DNA of 23,503 nt, from positions 1 to 23,503 of the forward strand of contig UQNF01000025.1 of NCBI GenBank assembly GCA_900542285.1. The letters are read 5' to 3'. The number at the start of each line of letters is the position of its first letter. Positions within the stretch are counted from its first letter, which is position 1. Source of the stretch: an uncultured Clostridium sp. Its GTDB lineage: Bacteria; Bacillota; Clostridia; Christensenellales; CAG-138. Both the position numbers and the translations under genes were made by a program. The notes beneath the pieces are model-generated. The model saw only the letters and a list, made by a program, of their open reading frames with translations, did not search any database and was not told where the DNA came from. Shown here in pieces: positions 1 to 7,552 of the stretch.

Positions 1-158
1 CCGCCTGCCGGCGGCCCGGGGCTCGCTATTTCTCCCAGAATTATTTTACACTAACTATCCATGCTGTCCTCAGCGTCCGTTCAACATATTTCCCGGGAAA
101 TTATCGGTTCTCTACACCATTTTTATAGTTTTGTGCATGATTATGCCGCATTTATGCG

Positions 159-187
159 TTGTTAACGGATGGGTTTTCCTGTAGAAT
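159..187 (+). promoter_or_regulatory. Predicted sigma-A promoter of the first degV gene
   Basis: TTGTTA at 159-164 and TAGAAT at 182-187 are separated by 17 bases. Transcription would start near 194 and give a leader of about 78 bases before the ATG at 272. This is a consensus match only. Confidence 0.55.
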
Positions 188-212
188 AGAGTTAGCCAAA
201 AATGCAGCTTTG

Positions 213-233
213 TGGCAGGGGGAAGTAAAAATA
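213..233 (+). promoter_or_regulatory. Leader element shared with the second degV gene (copy 1)
   Basis: A G-rich box (TGGCAGGGGGAA) followed by an A-rich stretch lies 59 bases before the DegV start codon. Nearly the same string recurs 57 bases before the next DegV start, at 1320-1339. In this copy GTAA (225-228) can pair with TTAC (235-238) and GGC with a downstream GCC. It could be a 5'-UTR regulatory element or a remnant of gene duplication; its function is unknown. Confidence 0.45.
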
Positions 234-271
234 ATTACGCCTATGCTGCGTCCACTGAAAGGAAAAACAAT

Positions 272-1183
272 ATGGACAATAAATTCCTGCTATCATGTGA
301 ATCCACATTGGATTTGCCGTACAGCTATACAACAGAGCGAGGCATTCCTGTGATCTTTTATACCTATGTGCTCGATGGAACGGAGCATGAGGACAATATG
401 GGACGCGACCCCGAGGTGTCGGAGAATTTTTATCGTTCCATCTATGACGGGAAGCTGCCCACCACCTCACTCGTCACCGAACACAGATATGAAGAATACT
501 TTGAAGGTCTCCTTCAAAGCACCGAGCTTCCTATACTGCACCTTGCATTCAGCTCCGGGCTGACGCCGTCCGTAAGAAAAGCAATGGCAGCGGCAGAGAA
601 CGTTAAACAAAGGTATCCCGACAGACGGCTTGAAGTCATCGACACCATGTGCGGCGGTTCCGGGCTTGGACTTCTCGCAGAGCTTACTGCAGACCTCCGT
701 GACGAGGGCAAAAGCATTGATGAAGCGCTTAAATGGGTAAATGAAAACCGTTTTCATGTGCAGCATGAGTTCTTCTCGACCGATCTAAAGTACCTCCGCC
801 GAAGCGGCAGGGTTTCCGGGGCAGTCGCAATGATCGCGACCGTGCTTGGCATATGCCCCATCATGAAGGTTATCCATGACGGAAAGATAATCGCCTATGA
901 AAAGGTGCGCGGCAAACGCCATGCGATCAGGCGCATAGTGGACGCCATGGAGAAGCACTGCGGCAACCCCTCTGAATACAGCACAAAATGCTATGTCGGT
1001 CATTCCGACTGTCAGGAGGATGCAGAACGAATGAAGCAGGAGATTTTGGATCGTTTTCCTCTTCTCACCGTTGACAGCGTTCGTATAGTTGATATAGGAA
1101 CCATTCTTGCCTCCCACTGCGGGCCCGGCACTGTTGCGGTTTTCTTTATGGGCGATGTGCGCAAGGCGGAAAGTGAAGATTAG
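272..1183 (+). CDS. DegV family protein (FakB-type fatty-acid-binding protein), copy 1
   Basis: This 303-residue protein is of the DegV family. In Firmicutes, members such as FakB bind a free fatty acid and present it to the kinase FakA, which makes acyl-phosphate for phospholipid synthesis. Family hallmarks are visible: the N-terminal SCEST-D segment (residues 8-14), the PTTS fatty-acid carboxylate motif (63-66), LKYLRRSGR (172-180) and the C-terminal HCGPGT (282-287). There is no signal peptide or membrane segment, so it should be cytoplasmic. The ATG at 272 is chosen because AAAGGA lies about 9 bases upstream and the protein then aligns end to end with its neighbour; a GTG at 212 would add 20 residues read from the leader. 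A close paralogue follows in tandem. No fakA-like kinase gene is in the window, so lipid specificity and role are inferred. Confidence 0.9.
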   Translation: MDNKFLLSCESTLDLPYSYTTERGIPVIFYTYVLDGTEHEDNMGRDPEVSENFYRSIYDGKLPTTSLVTEHRYEEYFEGLLQSTELPILHLAFSSGLTPSVRKAMAAAENVKQRYPDRRLEVIDTMCGGSGLGLLAELTADLRDEGKSIDEALKWVNENRFHVQHEFFSTDLKYLRRSGRVSGAVAMIATVLGICPIMKVIHDGKIIAYEKVRGKRHAIRRIVDAMEKHCGNPSEYSTKCYVGHSDCQEDAERMKQEILDRFPLLTVDSVRIVDIGTILASHCGPGTVAVFFMGDVRKAESED

Positions 1184-1241
1184 TTTCCATTAACGGGTGG
1201 ACTATTCTCTATGATCCTGCAATTATTTTCATAATCGGTCA

Positions 1242-1270
1242 TTGAGATTATATCAAATTTGATGTATAAT
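1242..1270 (+). promoter_or_regulatory. Promoter of the second degV gene with a palindrome in the spacer
   Basis: TTGAGA (1242-1247) and TATAAT (1265-1270) are spaced by 17 bases, a very good sigma-A match. The spacer holds the perfect 12-base palindrome ATCAAATTTGAT (1252-1263), a natural position for a repressor operator. Predicted start is near 1277, giving a leader of about 100 bases. Confidence 0.7.
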
Positions 1271-1319
1271 TGCTATGCGTTATCACCGACGCAGCAAAGA
1301 ATACATTCGCAATTCGCCT

Positions 1320-1339
1320 TGGCAGGGGGAATAAAAATA
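1320..1339 (+). promoter_or_regulatory. Leader element shared with the first degV gene (copy 2)
   Basis: This is the second copy of the G-rich box plus A-rich stretch seen at 213-233, at the same distance from its start codon. Here the short flanking pairing would be ATA with TAT, and GGC with the GCC at 1342-1344, so the bases differ but the pairing scheme resembles copy 1. Confidence 0.45.
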
Positions 1340-1376
1340 TAGCCGGCGATTGGCGTAGAAAGGATAGGATAATCAT

Positions 1377-2294
1377 ATGCAAAACCAATTTCTTCTTTCA
1401 TGTGAATCCACGGTCGATATGCCGTACAGCTATGTGAACGGTCGTGGAATACCGCTTATCTTCTACACATACGCCGTTGACGGTATTGAGTATGTGGATG
1501 ATATGGGGCGTGACCCGAATGCGCTGCTAAGATTTTATAGTTTCATCGACGAAGGAAAGCTCCCTTCGACTTCTATGCTGACCGAGACTAAATATGTAGA
1601 GTTTTTTGAGCAGCTACTTTCTCAAACCGACCTGCCCATCCTGCACATCAACTTTGGGTCGGGCATGACGCCGTCAGTCAACAACGCCTATTCGGCTGCG
1701 AAGCTTCTGAAGGAAAAGTATCCGAACCGCAGACTTGAAGTCATAGACAGCTATTGCAGCAGTTCCGGCTACGGTATGCTCGTTGACTACGCCGCGGATA
1801 TGCGTGACGAAGGCAGGAGCATTGACGAGACGATCGAATGGGTCAACGCTCACCGCCGCAATATCCATCATCAGTTCTTTTCAACGGAGCTTAAGTATTT
1901 CCGCAGAAGCGGCCGTATGTCAGGAGCGGCCGCCATGCTGGCGACCGTGCTCGGCATCTGCCCGATAATGAGGCTCGATGTTGACGGAAAGATCATCGCC
2001 TATGACAAGGTTCATGGTAAGCGAAATGCGGTCAAACGCACCGTAGACATGATGGAGGCACACGCTGTCGACGGAAAAGACTATACGGGTAAGTGCTTTA
2101 TCTGCCATTCCAACTGCATCGAGGAAGCCGAACGCGCTAAGGCGGCCCTGGTTGAAAGATTCCCAAAGCTCAGCGCCGATGATATCCGCATCTTCGATAT
2201 CGGCACCATAATCGCAGCCCACTGCGGGCCCGGCACTGTTGCCGTGTTCTTCCTCGGCGATGAGCGTGCGCCATATCCGGAACCCGAGGAATAA
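1377..2294 (+). CDS. DegV family protein (FakB-type fatty-acid-binding protein), copy 2
   Basis: The second DegV protein (305 residues) is collinear with copy 1 across its full length, with no visible gap before the C-terminal tail. It keeps SCEST-D (8-14), PSTS (63-66), LKYFRRSGR (about 172-180) and HCGPGT (about 282-287). The ATG is preceded by AAAGGATAGGA at good spacing. Tandem DegV genes are common in Firmicutes, where different copies are thought to prefer different acyl chains; whether that holds here cannot be read from the sequence. The 193-base gap with its own promoter suggests that the two copies are transcribed separately as well as possibly together, since no terminator is visible after copy 1. 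The tail is acidic and proline-rich (PYPEPEE). Confidence 0.9.
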   Translation: MQNQFLLSCESTVDMPYSYVNGRGIPLIFYTYAVDGIEYVDDMGRDPNALLRFYSFIDEGKLPSTSMLTETKYVEFFEQLLSQTDLPILHINFGSGMTPSVNNAYSAAKLLKEKYPNRRLEVIDSYCSSSGYGMLVDYAADMRDEGRSIDETIEWVNAHRRNIHHQFFSTELKYFRRSGRMSGAAAMLATVLGICPIMRLDVDGKIIAYDKVHGKRNAVKRTVDMMEAHAVDGKDYTGKCFICHSNCIEEAERAKAALVERFPKLSADDIRIFDIGTIIAAHCGPGTVAVFFLGDERAPYPEPEE

Positions 2295-2309
2295 GCATTT
2301 GAAAATTAA

Positions 2310-2348
2310 CAAGAGGTTTTCCCAAATCGGAAGACCTCTTGATTTTTT
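2310..2348 (+). terminator. Intrinsic terminator, probably bidirectional
   Basis: Thirteen-base arms at 2310-2322 and 2329-2341 pair with one G-U, and are followed by six T (2343-2348). On the minus strand the same hairpin is followed by TTAATTTTC, so it may also end transcription of the convergent regulator remnant. Confidence 0.88.
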
Positions 2349-2360
2349 GACAGTCAGGCT

Positions 2361-2930
2361 CTATTCCTGCTGCGAGCGTACCATCCTGTCGGCAATGCTG
2401 AGAAAGCTTGAAAACGCCTCGACATTAGTCGTGTAGTAGGACTTATTTTCCTCATGCTCCGAATTGACGAGTCCCAGCGCATACAACGCAGAGAGCATTT
2501 TCGATACCGTACCCGGGTTGATATCAAGCTCCGCAGCAATTTCACGGCAATGGGAACGCTTTTTTGCAAGGCGGCAGAGCAGATCGAACTTGCCCTTTTC
2601 ACCAAGCGCACGGAAAACATCGCATACGGAACTCATATCCGCAGAGGGATTGTTGATGCGGAAATTTGCGTTAATAGCCGAACCGATGAAGACATTTACC
2701 GTTTTCGTACCGGCAAAACGCTCAAAATCGCTCTTTAGATAACGACATGCCATTATATTGAGGTTGACATGCAGCTCAAGCTCATCATCGCACGAGCCGC
2801 TGGTATTGGTGAGCGCACGTCGGAAATCCTCAACGCTGTGCGACTGAAAATACTCTTCCCAGTAATCATACAGCCCATCCCAAAGCTCATGATGCGCTTG
2901 AAGCGCAGTTTCAAGCTTCTCCAATTCACC
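2361..2930 (-). pseudogene. 5'-truncated ArsR-like winged-helix regulator
   Basis: The C-terminal part is a clear ArsR-type winged helix: CDVFRALGEKGKFDLLCRL, then CREIAAELDINPGTVSKMLS as the recognition helix-turn-helix, then ALGLVNSEHEENKSYYT as the wing. About 100 residues upstream are of the kind that precedes such domains in longer clostridial regulators. Upstream of 2930 the minus-strand frame stays open to 3119, but that stretch is antisense to a dockerin and gives no regulator-like sequence; the only upstream start is a TTG with no ribosome binding site. The gene therefore appears to have lost its 5' end and promoter. The reading frame that remains is intact, so the loss may be recent. 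A functional fusion using antisense codons is possible but unlikely. Confidence 0.6.
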
Positions 2931-2933
2931 ATC

Positions 2934-3101
2934 GGTGATGTCAACAATGACGGTCAGATAAACGCCGCAGATGCTAACCTTGCAATGCGTATGGCACTCA
3001 ACCTTATGGAAGCTCTGCCCGCTGCGGATGCGAACGAGGACGGCAACATCACCGCTGCCGATGCAAATATCATTATGAGATGGGCACTCAACCTCGGCTA
3101 A
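2934..3101 (+). pseudogene. 3' fragment of a dockerin (type I) gene
   Basis: The last 55 codons of this frame encode a two-repeat type I dockerin. Loop 1 is DVNNDGQINAAD and loop 2 is DANEDGNITAAD; each has Asp/Asn at calcium positions 1, 3, 5 and Asp at 12, followed by an LAMRMALNL / IIMRWALNL helix. Dockerins normally sit at the C-terminus of secreted cellulosome or adhesion proteins and bind cohesins. Positions 10-11 of both loops are Ala-Ala, so the two repeats look equivalent for cohesin binding. No catalytic domain, signal peptide or ribosome binding site precedes it: upstream of 2934 this frame is antisense to the regulator. A plus-strand terminator follows at 3131, so this is most likely the preserved 3' end of a lost gene. 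Confidence 0.75.
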
Positions 3102-3130
3102 TGCCAGGATAATAAACAAAGTCTAACCAA

Positions 3131-3176
3131 AGCGTTCGCTGTCGGTTTCCTCCCGATATGCGGGCGCTGCTTTTTT
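3131..3176 (+). terminator. Intrinsic terminator behind the dockerin fragment
   Basis: Arms 3131-3145 and 3153-3168 pair with several G-U pairs and one bulge, and six T follow (3171-3176). It lies 30 bases after the dockerin stop codon, as expected for the original terminator of that gene. Confidence 0.75.
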
Positions 3177-3318
3177 AGAAGTTGCTCATTTTTTGCTTGT
3201 CATGCAGATAATACCCCACAGGCATGACATCTGCATTTCTATGTGTTTTCGGATAAAAGTATCTATTATTTATCGCCTATATATATTGTTTGAGGGTATC
3301 GCAATATTTCAAAGTCCG

Positions 3319-3327
3319 TGATACAAT
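3319..3327 (+). promoter_or_regulatory. Possible extended -10 promoter of trkA-trkH
   Basis: TG followed by one base and TACAAT (3322-3327) fits an extended -10 element. No good -35 is seen. It lies about 70 bases before the trkA start. Confidence 0.4.
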
Positions 3328-3396
3328 TAGAATGGTTTAGTATTGCGCCGTTTGGCTGAAATACGGATAATTCTTTAATGCGGAGCTAAAGTCCAA

Positions 3397-4755
3397 ATGA
3401 AAATCATCATTGTCGGAGACGGAAAAATCGGATTCGGGCTTACTGAACGTCTTGCGAAGGACGGGCATGACATCGTTGTTATCGACCGCAACGCCAAGGT
3501 CTTGGAAACCTGTCAGCAGGCGGTGGATGTGATGGCTGTCCAGGGAAACGGAGCCTCTATGGAGGTGCTGAAGGAAGCAGGCATAGAAAACGCGCAGCTG
3601 CTGATCGCGGCAACGAGCAGCGACGAGATCAATATCCTTTGCTGCATCATGGCCAGCAAGATGAGCCCTGTCCATACTATCGCCCGTGTCAGAAATCCCG
3701 AGTATTCCAAGCAGCTCGGCTTCATGCAGGAGGAAATGGGGCTGTCGATGACCTTTAGTCCCGAGATAGAAACCTCGAGGGAGATATCTACTCTGCTGCA
3801 GTTCCCGTCATTTTTGAAGAGGGACCGCTTCGCCAACGGCAAGGTCGAGATCGTTGAGATCAGGATCACGGCAAATTCGGTGCTGTGCGGTCAGCCGCTC
3901 TCCAAGCTGTATGAGCTTGTGAAGGTAAAGGTTTTGGTGTGTGCGGTCGAACGCAGCAATCAAGCCTATATACCCACCGGCAGCTTCACCCTTGAGGAGA
4001 ACGATAACATTTATGTAACCGCAGGCAGCAGGCATCTGTCCCAGCTAATTAAAAATCTCGGACTTATGCGCGACAGGGTCAAGCAGGTCATGATAATCGG
4101 AGGCAGCAAGACAGCGTATTATCTTGCGGCCCAACTCATCGCAGGCAACATGGGTGTGACTATCATCGAGCAGAACCCGGAGCGCTGTCGGGAGCTTGCC
4201 GATATGCTTCCCAAAGCAAACATAATCGAGGGAGATGGAAGCAAGCAGGATGTGCTTGACGAGGAAGGCATCTCCTCCGCCGATGCGCTCGTTACGCTCA
4301 CCGATATCGACGAAGAAAACCTTATTATTGCGCTTTCCGCTGTGCAGAGAGGCGTGCCCAAGGTCATTGCCAAGATAAATCGAACCGAATACATCGACAC
4401 ATTCCATCATCTTGGAGTTGATACCTTCATAAACCCCATGCAGCTGACCTGCGCACGCATCGTCCGCTATGTTCGTGCTATGGAAAACTCCGGCGAGGGC
4501 TCAATTCAGGCACTTCACTATATTGTCGGTGGAAAGGCCGAAGCCCTCGAATTCCATGTAAATGCGGATACCAGATTTCGCGGCGTGTCCCTTGCGGAGA
4601 TAAAGCTGCGTGAGAACATCCTGATAGCCTCCATCACGCATGGAAACCAAACTATCATCCCTGGCGGAGGAGATTCCTTTGCGGCAGGAGACACCGTTGT
4701 TGTTGTTACTCTTGCCGAACAGCGTATTCTGGACATGAACGATATCTTTGCCTAA
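3397..4755 (+). CDS. trkA: Trk potassium uptake system NAD-binding subunit TrkA
   Basis: TrkA is the cytoplasmic gating ring that binds NAD(H) or nucleotides and controls the TrkH potassium channel-like pore. The 452 residues match the usual bacterial length of about 450-460. Two RCK halves are visible. The first opens with a Rossmann fold (KIIIVGDGKIG, glycines 7, 9 and 12, acidic Asp30 ending strand 2) and is followed by a TrkA-C domain around 150-220. The second Rossmann unit starts near 229 (VMIIGGSKTA, ending VTIIEQ), with a degenerate glycine motif, followed by a second TrkA-C domain near 370-450. GGAG lies 11 bases before the ATG. trkH follows after 15 bases, so the two are co-transcribed. 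Confidence 0.95.
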   Translation: MKIIIVGDGKIGFGLTERLAKDGHDIVVIDRNAKVLETCQQAVDVMAVQGNGASMEVLKEAGIENAQLLIAATSSDEINILCCIMASKMSPVHTIARVRNPEYSKQLGFMQEEMGLSMTFSPEIETSREISTLLQFPSFLKRDRFANGKVEIVEIRITANSVLCGQPLSKLYELVKVKVLVCAVERSNQAYIPTGSFTLEENDNIYVTAGSRHLSQLIKNLGLMRDRVKQVMIIGGSKTAYYLAAQLIAGNMGVTIIEQNPERCRELADMLPKANIIEGDGSKQDVLDEEGISSADALVTLTDIDEENLIIALSAVQRGVPKVIAKINRTEYIDTFHHLGVDTFINPMQLTCARIVRYVRAMENSGEGSIQALHYIVGGKAEALEFHVNADTRFRGVSLAEIKLRENILIASITHGNQTIIPGGGDSFAAGDTVVVVTLAEQRILDMNDIFA

Positions 4756-4770
4756 TCACGGAGCGTAAAT

Positions 4771-6228
4771 ATGAATTACAAGATAATCGGCAGGTATTTA
4801 GGTATATTGCTCACGCTTGAATCGGCATTCCTGGTCATCCCTGCAGCGATCTCCCTGTACGACCGCGAGATGAAAGCTTTTATCGGCCTCATTATCACCA
4901 TTGCGATCACCTTTATCGTCGGAATGCTTCTAAGGCTGGTATGCAGACGCTATGAGCGTGTGATCTATGCCAAGGAGGGCTTCGTTCTCGTTGCGCTCGC
5001 ATGGATAGTGTTGTCGCTTTTCGGTGCGCTCCCCTTCACCATCAGCGGCGAGATACCGAGCTATATCGACAGCTTTTTTGAAATCGTATCCGGCTTTACG
5101 ACCACGGGGGCTTCCATACTTACAGATGTTGAAGCGATGAGCCGAGGGCTTCTGTTCTGGCGCAGCTTCACACATTGGCTGGGCGGCATGGGTATGCTGG
5201 TTTTTCTTATGGCTCTCGAGCCCACCGGCAAGGGCAACAGCTTTTCGCTGCATGTTATGCGCGCGGAAAGCCCCGGACCATCCGTCGGCAAGCTCGTGCC
5301 GAGGATAGGTCAAACCGCAAAGATACTATATTCCCTCTATATAGTAATGACCGTGCTCTGCATCATCTTTCTGCTTGCCGGCGGCATGTCCTTGTTCGAC
5401 AGCCTCTGCACAGCTTTCGGCACGGCAGGCACTGGCGGTTTCGGTGTGAAGAACGACAGTCTTGCGAGCTACACTCCATATCTCCAGACCGTTGTTACCA
5501 TATTTATGGCACTTTTCGGCGTAAACTTCTCCGTGTACTATCTTTTCCTCAGGCGGCCAAAGGCTGCACTCAAAGATGAGGAAGTCAGGCTTTACTTTAT
5601 CATAATGCTCGTTTCAATTGGTCTGGTCGCTTGGAATATCATGCCTATTTTCGGCTCTTTCAAAGACAGCCTCCACGAGGCCGCATTCCACGTCAGCTCC
5701 ATAATGACAACAACAGGCTTTGCGATAAGCAATTTTGACATGTGGCCTTCGTTTTCCAAGGGGATACTTATGCTTTTGATGGTCCTTGGGGCATGTGCAG
5801 GCTCCACCGGCGGCGGCATAAAAACGGCCAGACTGCTCCTGCTGTATAAGAGCTTGAGAACGGGAATTAAGCGCATGCTTCACCCAAGAAGCGTGCAGGT
5901 CGTTAGGCTTAACGGTAAAGTGGTTGACAGTACTATCCTTCACAACCTCAATGTTTATTTTGCCGCATATTCCTGCATACTCGTTATATCGTTCCTTATC
6001 ATCTCCATCGATGGTTTCAGCGTGACGACCAATTTCAGCGCAGTGCTCGCCTGCTTCAACAATATTGGCCCCGGCCTCGATATCGTTGGCCCTGCCGGCA
6101 ACTACTCCTCCTTTTCCGTCATATCGAAGCTCGTTCTTTCGCTCGATATGCTGTTCGGAAGGCTTGAGATATTCCCCCTGCTTGCGCTGTTAAGTCCCGA
6201 GCTGTTCAGGAGAAAAAAGAGCTTATGA
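4771..6228 (+). CDS. trkH: Trk potassium uptake system membrane subunit TrkH
   Basis: TrkH is the potassium-translocating membrane subunit of the Trk system. The 485-residue protein is almost entirely hydrophobic helices and shows the four pore-loop repeats of the superfamily, each with its filter glycine: GFTTTGAS (108-115), TAGTGGFG (218-225), MTTTGFA (312-318) and NNIGPGL (430-436). The motif CAGSTGGGIKTAR (342-354) is typical of the intramembrane loop and following basic segment. The spacing of GGAG to the ATG is 7 bases. It pairs with the immediately upstream trkA, giving a complete low-affinity potassium importer. No other K+ gene is in the window. Confidence 0.95.
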   Translation: MNYKIIGRYLGILLTLESAFLVIPAAISLYDREMKAFIGLIITIAITFIVGMLLRLVCRRYERVIYAKEGFVLVALAWIVLSLFGALPFTISGEIPSYIDSFFEIVSGFTTTGASILTDVEAMSRGLLFWRSFTHWLGGMGMLVFLMALEPTGKGNSFSLHVMRAESPGPSVGKLVPRIGQTAKILYSLYIVMTVLCIIFLLAGGMSLFDSLCTAFGTAGTGGFGVKNDSLASYTPYLQTVVTIFMALFGVNFSVYYLFLRRPKAALKDEEVRLYFIIMLVSIGLVAWNIMPIFGSFKDSLHEAAFHVSSIMTTTGFAISNFDMWPSFSKGILMLLMVLGACAGSTGGGIKTARLLLLYKSLRTGIKRMLHPRSVQVVRLNGKVVDSTILHNLNVYFAAYSCILVISFLIISIDGFSVTTNFSAVLACFNNIGPGLDIVGPAGNYSSFSVISKLVLSLDMLFGRLEIFPLLALLSPELFRRKKSL

Positions 6229-6241
6229 TCCCATAATCAAC

Positions 6242-6278
6242 CACCGCCGGCAACGATCTGCCAGCGGTGAAATTATTT
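6242..6278 (+). terminator. Hairpin after trkH, likely terminator
   Basis: Arms 6242-6252 and 6259-6269 pair over 11 positions with one mismatch. The tail is AAATTATTT rather than a clean T-run, so it is a weak intrinsic terminator at best. It lies between the convergent trkH and GNAT genes. Confidence 0.5.
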
Positions 6279-6297
6279 GAATTTACATTTTCGCTTT

Positions 6298-6846
6298 TCA
6301 TTTTGGGCGGCGCAGTATCGAGATCCACGTATCTTTAACCGCACCGTATCTCGTTTCATGTTTCACGAGTTTCAGATGCCTGAATCCGCATTTTTCCTGG
6401 ACTCTTCCGGACCGGGCATTATCCGTAAAATGGCCGCAGATTATGAAATCCAGCTCAAGCTCGTCAAAAAGGTACTTAATCACCGCATTGACCGCTTCCG
6501 GCATCAATCCCCTTCCCCAGTAATCTTTGGACAGAACAAAGCCTTACTCCCGGCCCCTTTCATCATGGTATTCGGGAAGTTCCGCTTCGCTATACTCTTC
6601 TATTCCCAATGAGCCGATCGCCTTACCCTCATACTCGATCGCAAAGGTCTTCTTTTCATTAATGAACATATTGAGTATGCTTCGGGATTCCTCAACGCTC
6701 TCATGCGGCTTCCAGCCTGCCATCTGCCCAACGCCGTCGACCGAAGCGTATTCATAGAAATCATTCAGATCGTCCATCCGCCACGGCCGCAGTATCAGCC
6801 GTTCGGTTCTCAGAACTACATTCGAAATATCTATATCGGCATTCAT
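6298..6846 (-). pseudogene. GNAT (RimJ/RimL-type) N-acetyltransferase interrupted by an in-frame TAA
   Basis: The two halves together encode one GNAT-fold acetyltransferase of about 182 residues, a normal length for the RimJ/RimL-like group that acetylates N-termini or small amines with acetyl-CoA. The N-terminal half has the hallmark LRTERLILRPWRMDDLNDFYEYA; the second has GFVLSKDYWGRGLMPEAVNAVIKYLF (split here by the motif positions) and the C-terminal NARSGRVQEKCGFRHLK. Both halves are in the same frame; they are separated only by TAA at 6544-6546 (codon 101), where relatives usually have Ile in a GRE-I-G context. No bases are missing. The ATG at 6846 has GGAG 11 bases upstream. It could be a recent null mutation, a sequencing error or, less likely, a recoded stop. 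Confidence 0.8.
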
Positions 6847-6874
6847 TTTCCGTGTTTCTCCGTTCCTTATAAGT

Positions 6875-6894
6875 TCCTGTAAAAGCTGACAGGA
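6875..6894. repeat. Short inverted repeat upstream of the GNAT gene
   Basis: TCCTGT (6875-6880) and ACAGGA (6889-6894) form a perfect six-base inverted repeat with an eight-base loop, just before the GNAT leader. No T-run follows on the minus strand. A small operator or chance hairpin is possible. Confidence 0.3.
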
Positions 6895-7011
6895 CACGCT
6901 GATTCATTTTCATTTCCAACGCTTGGTATCGTTGCGCCGATGCGCCGACTCTCGCAAGCCTTTGGCAGTATTCGCTTCTGCCGTGCAGTTTGAGCCCAAA
7001 TCATTCGCTCA

Positions 7012-7476
7012 TCAGTAATTATCGCTGTTTCTGCGATCCATTGCACGCCTTGCGTCGCGCTCGGCAATATCATGACGCTTGTCATAGAGTTTTTTACCCT
7101 TTGCAACGGCAAGCTCAAGCTTAACCTTGCCATCCCTTAAGTACAGCTTCAGAGGGATGAGACTGTATCCGTCCGCCTGTGACAACGCAAGCAGCTTCCT
7201 AATCTCCCTCTTGTGGAGCAGGAGCTTCCTTTCGCGGAACGGGTCACGGTTGAAAATGTTGCCCTTTTCATATGGGCTGACATGCATTCCGATAACGAAA
7301 GCCTCTCCGTTTTTTATTCTGACATAGGAATCCTTGATATTGACCTTTCCCATGCGAATGCTCTTCACCTCGGTGCCGACGAGCGCAATGCCGCACTCAT
7401 ACGTGCTTTCGATGAAATATTCGTGCCTGGCCTTGCGGTTTTCGGCCAGCACCTTGATCCCGGGCTTAATGGGCAT
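7012..7476 (-). CDS. smpB: SsrA-binding protein SmpB
   Basis: SmpB binds tmRNA and brings it to stalled ribosomes for trans-translation. The 154-residue protein matches family length. It shows the beta-barrel signature GIKVLAENRKARHEYFI, then GTEVKSIRMGKVNIKDSY and the RNA-binding segment HVSPYEKGN, and ends in the basic helix KKLYDKRHDIAERDARRAMDR that enters the ribosomal mRNA channel. The ATG is preceded by a strong AGGAGG. secG lies upstream on the same strand, a frequent Firmicutes neighbourhood; the RNase R gene that often sits between them is absent. The tmRNA gene itself was not found in the window. Confidence 0.96.
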   Translation of the reverse strand: MPIKPGIKVLAENRKARHEYFIESTYECGIALVGTEVKSIRMGKVNIKDSYVRIKNGEAFVIGMHVSPYEKGNIFNRDPFRERKLLLHKREIRKLLALSQADGYSLIPLKLYLRDGKVKLELAVAKGKKLYDKRHDIAERDARRAMDRRNSDNY

Positions 7477-7508
7477 AGTATCCTCCTATATGTTGTGTTG
7501 CAAATACA

Positions 7509-7543
7509 GAAAAATGCAGCATTCACTTTTCATAAATGCTGCA
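7509..7543 (-). terminator. Terminator-like hairpin between secG and smpB
   Basis: Read on the minus strand, TGCAGCATT (7543-7535) pairs with AATGCTGCA (7522-7514), followed by five T (7513-7509). It ends the secG message, but it also lies only about 7 bases after the predicted start of the smpB promoter, so it may work as an attenuator. Confidence 0.75.
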
Positions 7544-7552
7544 CCTTAACTC

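Noticed and set aside
1..40. GC-rich left edge (CCGCC-TGCC-GGCGG hairpin)
   Set aside because: The five-base stem at the window edge could belong to a terminator of a gene outside, but there is no T-run and too little context.
212..271. Upstream GTG start for the first DegV protein
   Set aside because: It lies in the shared leader element, has no ribosome binding site, and the paralogue starts at the position matching the ATG at 272.
2769..2933. Upstream extension of the dockerin frame as one fused protein
   Set aside because: The 55 residues are antisense to the regulator, have no signal peptide or ribosome binding site, and do not resemble any dockerin-bearing protein.
2931..3119. N-terminal extension of the minus-strand regulator
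   Set aside because: It is antisense to the dockerin and begins at a TTG without ribosome binding site; it does not look like regulator sequence.
6904..7011. tmRNA gene next to smpB
   Set aside because: I looked for the tRNA-like ends and a CCA terminus in the flanks and found none; the gap is too short for a tmRNA.
6867..7133. 88-codon minus-strand frame overlapping the smpB 3' end
   Set aside because: It overlaps smpB in another frame, and its sequence is low-complexity without a known motif.
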